In this document: positions 5,246-6,535 of the stretch, piece after piece | Numbering within the stretch: the first letter of the stretch is position 1 | Layout: each line of letters begins with the position of its first letter | From: an uncultured beta proteobacterium | Lineage (GTDB): Bacteria; Pseudomonadota; Gammaproteobacteria; Burkholderiales; Burkholderiaceae_C | Assembly (NCBI GenBank): GCA_903886165.1 | Contig: CAISLL010000057.1 | Coordinates: 1 to 6,535, forward strand | Direction: 5' to 3' | Length of the DNA: 6,535 nt | The notes under the pieces: model-generated | Database searches by the model: none | The model's input: only the letters and a program-made list of their open reading frames with translations | What the model was told of the DNA's origin: nothing | Position numbers and translations under genes: made by a program

Positions 5246-5938
5246 ATGACCCAAGACCTCTCCATTTTTCAACTTGTGATGCACGCCAGCCTGGTGGTGC
5301 AACTTGTCATGCTGCTGCTGCTCACGATCTCGGTGGCCAGCTGGGCGGCAATCTTTCGCAAGCTGTTTGCACTTGGCAAAGTCAAGCAGTTCAACGACAG
5401 TTTTGAGCGCGAGTTCTGGTCCGGCAGCAGCCTGAACGACCTGTTTGCCAATGCCACCAAGAACGCCCGCGCCCGGGGGCCGATGGAGCGTATCTTCGCC
5501 AGCGGCATGCGCGAATTCCAGAAGCTGCGGGAACGCCATATCACCGACGCCGGCACCCTGATGGACGGTGCCCGCCGCGCCATGCGCGCCAGTTTCCAGC
5601 GTGAGATGGACGTGGTTGAAACGCACCTGAGTTTTCTGGCCTCGGTCGGTTCGGTGTCGCCCTATGTGGGCCTGTTTGGCACGGTGTGGGGCATCATGCA
5701 CGCGTTCACTGGCCTGGCGGCGCTGCAAACCGTGACCCTGGCCTCGGTTGCCCCCGGCATCGCCGAGGCCCTGGTGGCCACCGCCATCGGTCTGTTTGCG
5801 GCCATTCCTGCGGTGGTGGCTTACAACCGCTTTGCCCGTGACATTGACCGCATTGCCATCCGTCTGGAAACCTTCATTGAAGAGTTTTCCAACATCCTGC
5901 AGCGCAATGTGAGCGCGCAGGCGGCTCCGGCCCGCTGA
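5246..5938 (+). CDS. tolQ: TolQ, inner-membrane proton-channel subunit of Tol-Pal
   Basis: A 230-residue integral membrane protein of the TolQ/ExbB/MotA family. With TolR it uses the proton-motive force to energise TolA, which acts in outer-membrane constriction at division. Three membrane segments are visible at about 15-37, 134-156 and 167-191. A large cytoplasmic loop lies between the first two. SPYVGLFGTVWGIMHAF (138-154) holds Thr146, and APGIAEALVATAIGLFAAIPA (169-189) holds Thr179. These are the counterparts of the channel-lining Thr145 and Thr178 of E. coli TolQ. Length and motifs match the family throughout. The C-terminal tail after about 218 is Ala-rich and variable. tolR follows after 17 nt, in the standard order. 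Confidence 0.98.
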   Translation: MTQDLSIFQLVMHASLVVQLVMLLLLTISVASWAAIFRKLFALGKVKQFNDSFEREFWSGSSLNDLFANATKNARARGPMERIFASGMREFQKLRERHITDAGTLMDGARRAMRASFQREMDVVETHLSFLASVGSVSPYVGLFGTVWGIMHAFTGLAALQTVTLASVAPGIAEALVATAIGLFAAIPAVVAYNRFARDIDRIAIRLETFIEEFSNILQRNVSAQAAPAR

Positions 5939-5955
5939 CGCCCAAGGAAAGACCC

Positions 5956-6375
<420 letters not shown>

Positions 6376-6394
6376 CCGCTTGCAGCGTGCACCC

Positions 6395-6535
6395 ATGAAT
6401 GCTGCGGCCAACCGCCTTGAATTTGCGCCACCCGGCACACCGGGGCTGCTGCGCGGGCTGCTGCTTGCAGCACTGGTTCATGTGCTGCTGGTGGGCGCAC
6501 TGACCTGGGGTGTGCGCTGGAAACGTGAAGTACAA
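6395..6535 (+). CDS. tolA: TolA, N-terminal 47 residues (cut by the window end)
   Basis: The frame opens at the ATG at 6395 and stays open to the window end. The 47 visible residues contain a Pro/Gly-rich start, then a hydrophobic helix at about 18-40 (LLRGLLLAALVHVLLVGALT) followed by WGVRWKRE. This is the cytoplasmic stub and signal anchor of TolA, whose long periplasmic helix and C-terminal domain reach the outer membrane and contact TolB and Pal. The match to TolA rests mainly on position after tolR and on the anchor with its His in the helix, since the diagnostic C-terminal domain lies outside. No family residues can be judged missing. Confidence 0.88.
   Translation, partial: MNAAANRLEFAPPGTPGLLRGLLLAALVHVLLVGALTWGVRWKREVQ

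Noticed and set aside
5180..5728. 182-codon minus-strand frame across ybgC-tolQ
   Set aside because: Antisense to tolQ's conserved membrane segments, composition is His/Gln-rich as expected for a shadow, and no ribosome site or motif is evident.

Overview
The window reads as a chromosomal segment of a betaproteobacterium, most likely Burkholderiales of the Comamonadaceae type (Rhodoferax/Polaromonas-like). That placement is inferred from G+C-rich codon use and from a gene order I know from this group: riboflavin genes, nusB, a class I/II aminotransferase, ybgC, then tolQ-tolR-tolA. Every supported gene is on the + strand.

Layout: positions 1-100 hold the C-terminal end of riboflavin synthase (ribE), which is too short to show as a full ORF. 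Positions 101-197 are an AT-rich leader (33 G/C in 97 bases) with short palindromes, a 9-bp tandem repeat and a possible promoter. Positions 198-1358 carry two genes 9 nt apart: an excisionase/MerR-type helix-turn-helix protein and a PIN-domain ribonuclease-like protein. They form a VapBC-like toxin-antitoxin candidate. Positions 1359-1461 are a spacer without a gene. From 1462 the housekeeping run resumes: ribBA (DHBP synthase fused to a degenerate GTP cyclohydrolase II-like domain), ribH (lumazine synthase), nusB, an aminotransferase, ybgC, tolQ, tolR, and the first 47 codons of tolA, which leaves the window.

How the genes work together: RibBA, RibH and RibE supply the four-carbon unit, condense it and dismutate lumazine to riboflavin. 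NusB acts in antitermination on rRNA operons. YbgC and TolQRA belong to the Tol-Pal envelope system. Gaps from ribBA to tolA are all between -4 and +27 nt, with a 1-nt overlap at ribH/nusB and a 4-nt overlap at aminotransferase/ybgC, so this stretch is probably co-transcribed.

The most unusual element is the HTH-PIN pair lying between ribE and ribBA. It carries its own AT-rich, repeat-containing leader and has no visible terminator after it, so transcription from the pair could run into ribBA-ribH-nusB. A second point is the loss of the zinc-ligand cysteines from the RibA half of RibBA. A third is a perfect 12-bp palindrome just before the aminotransferase start.
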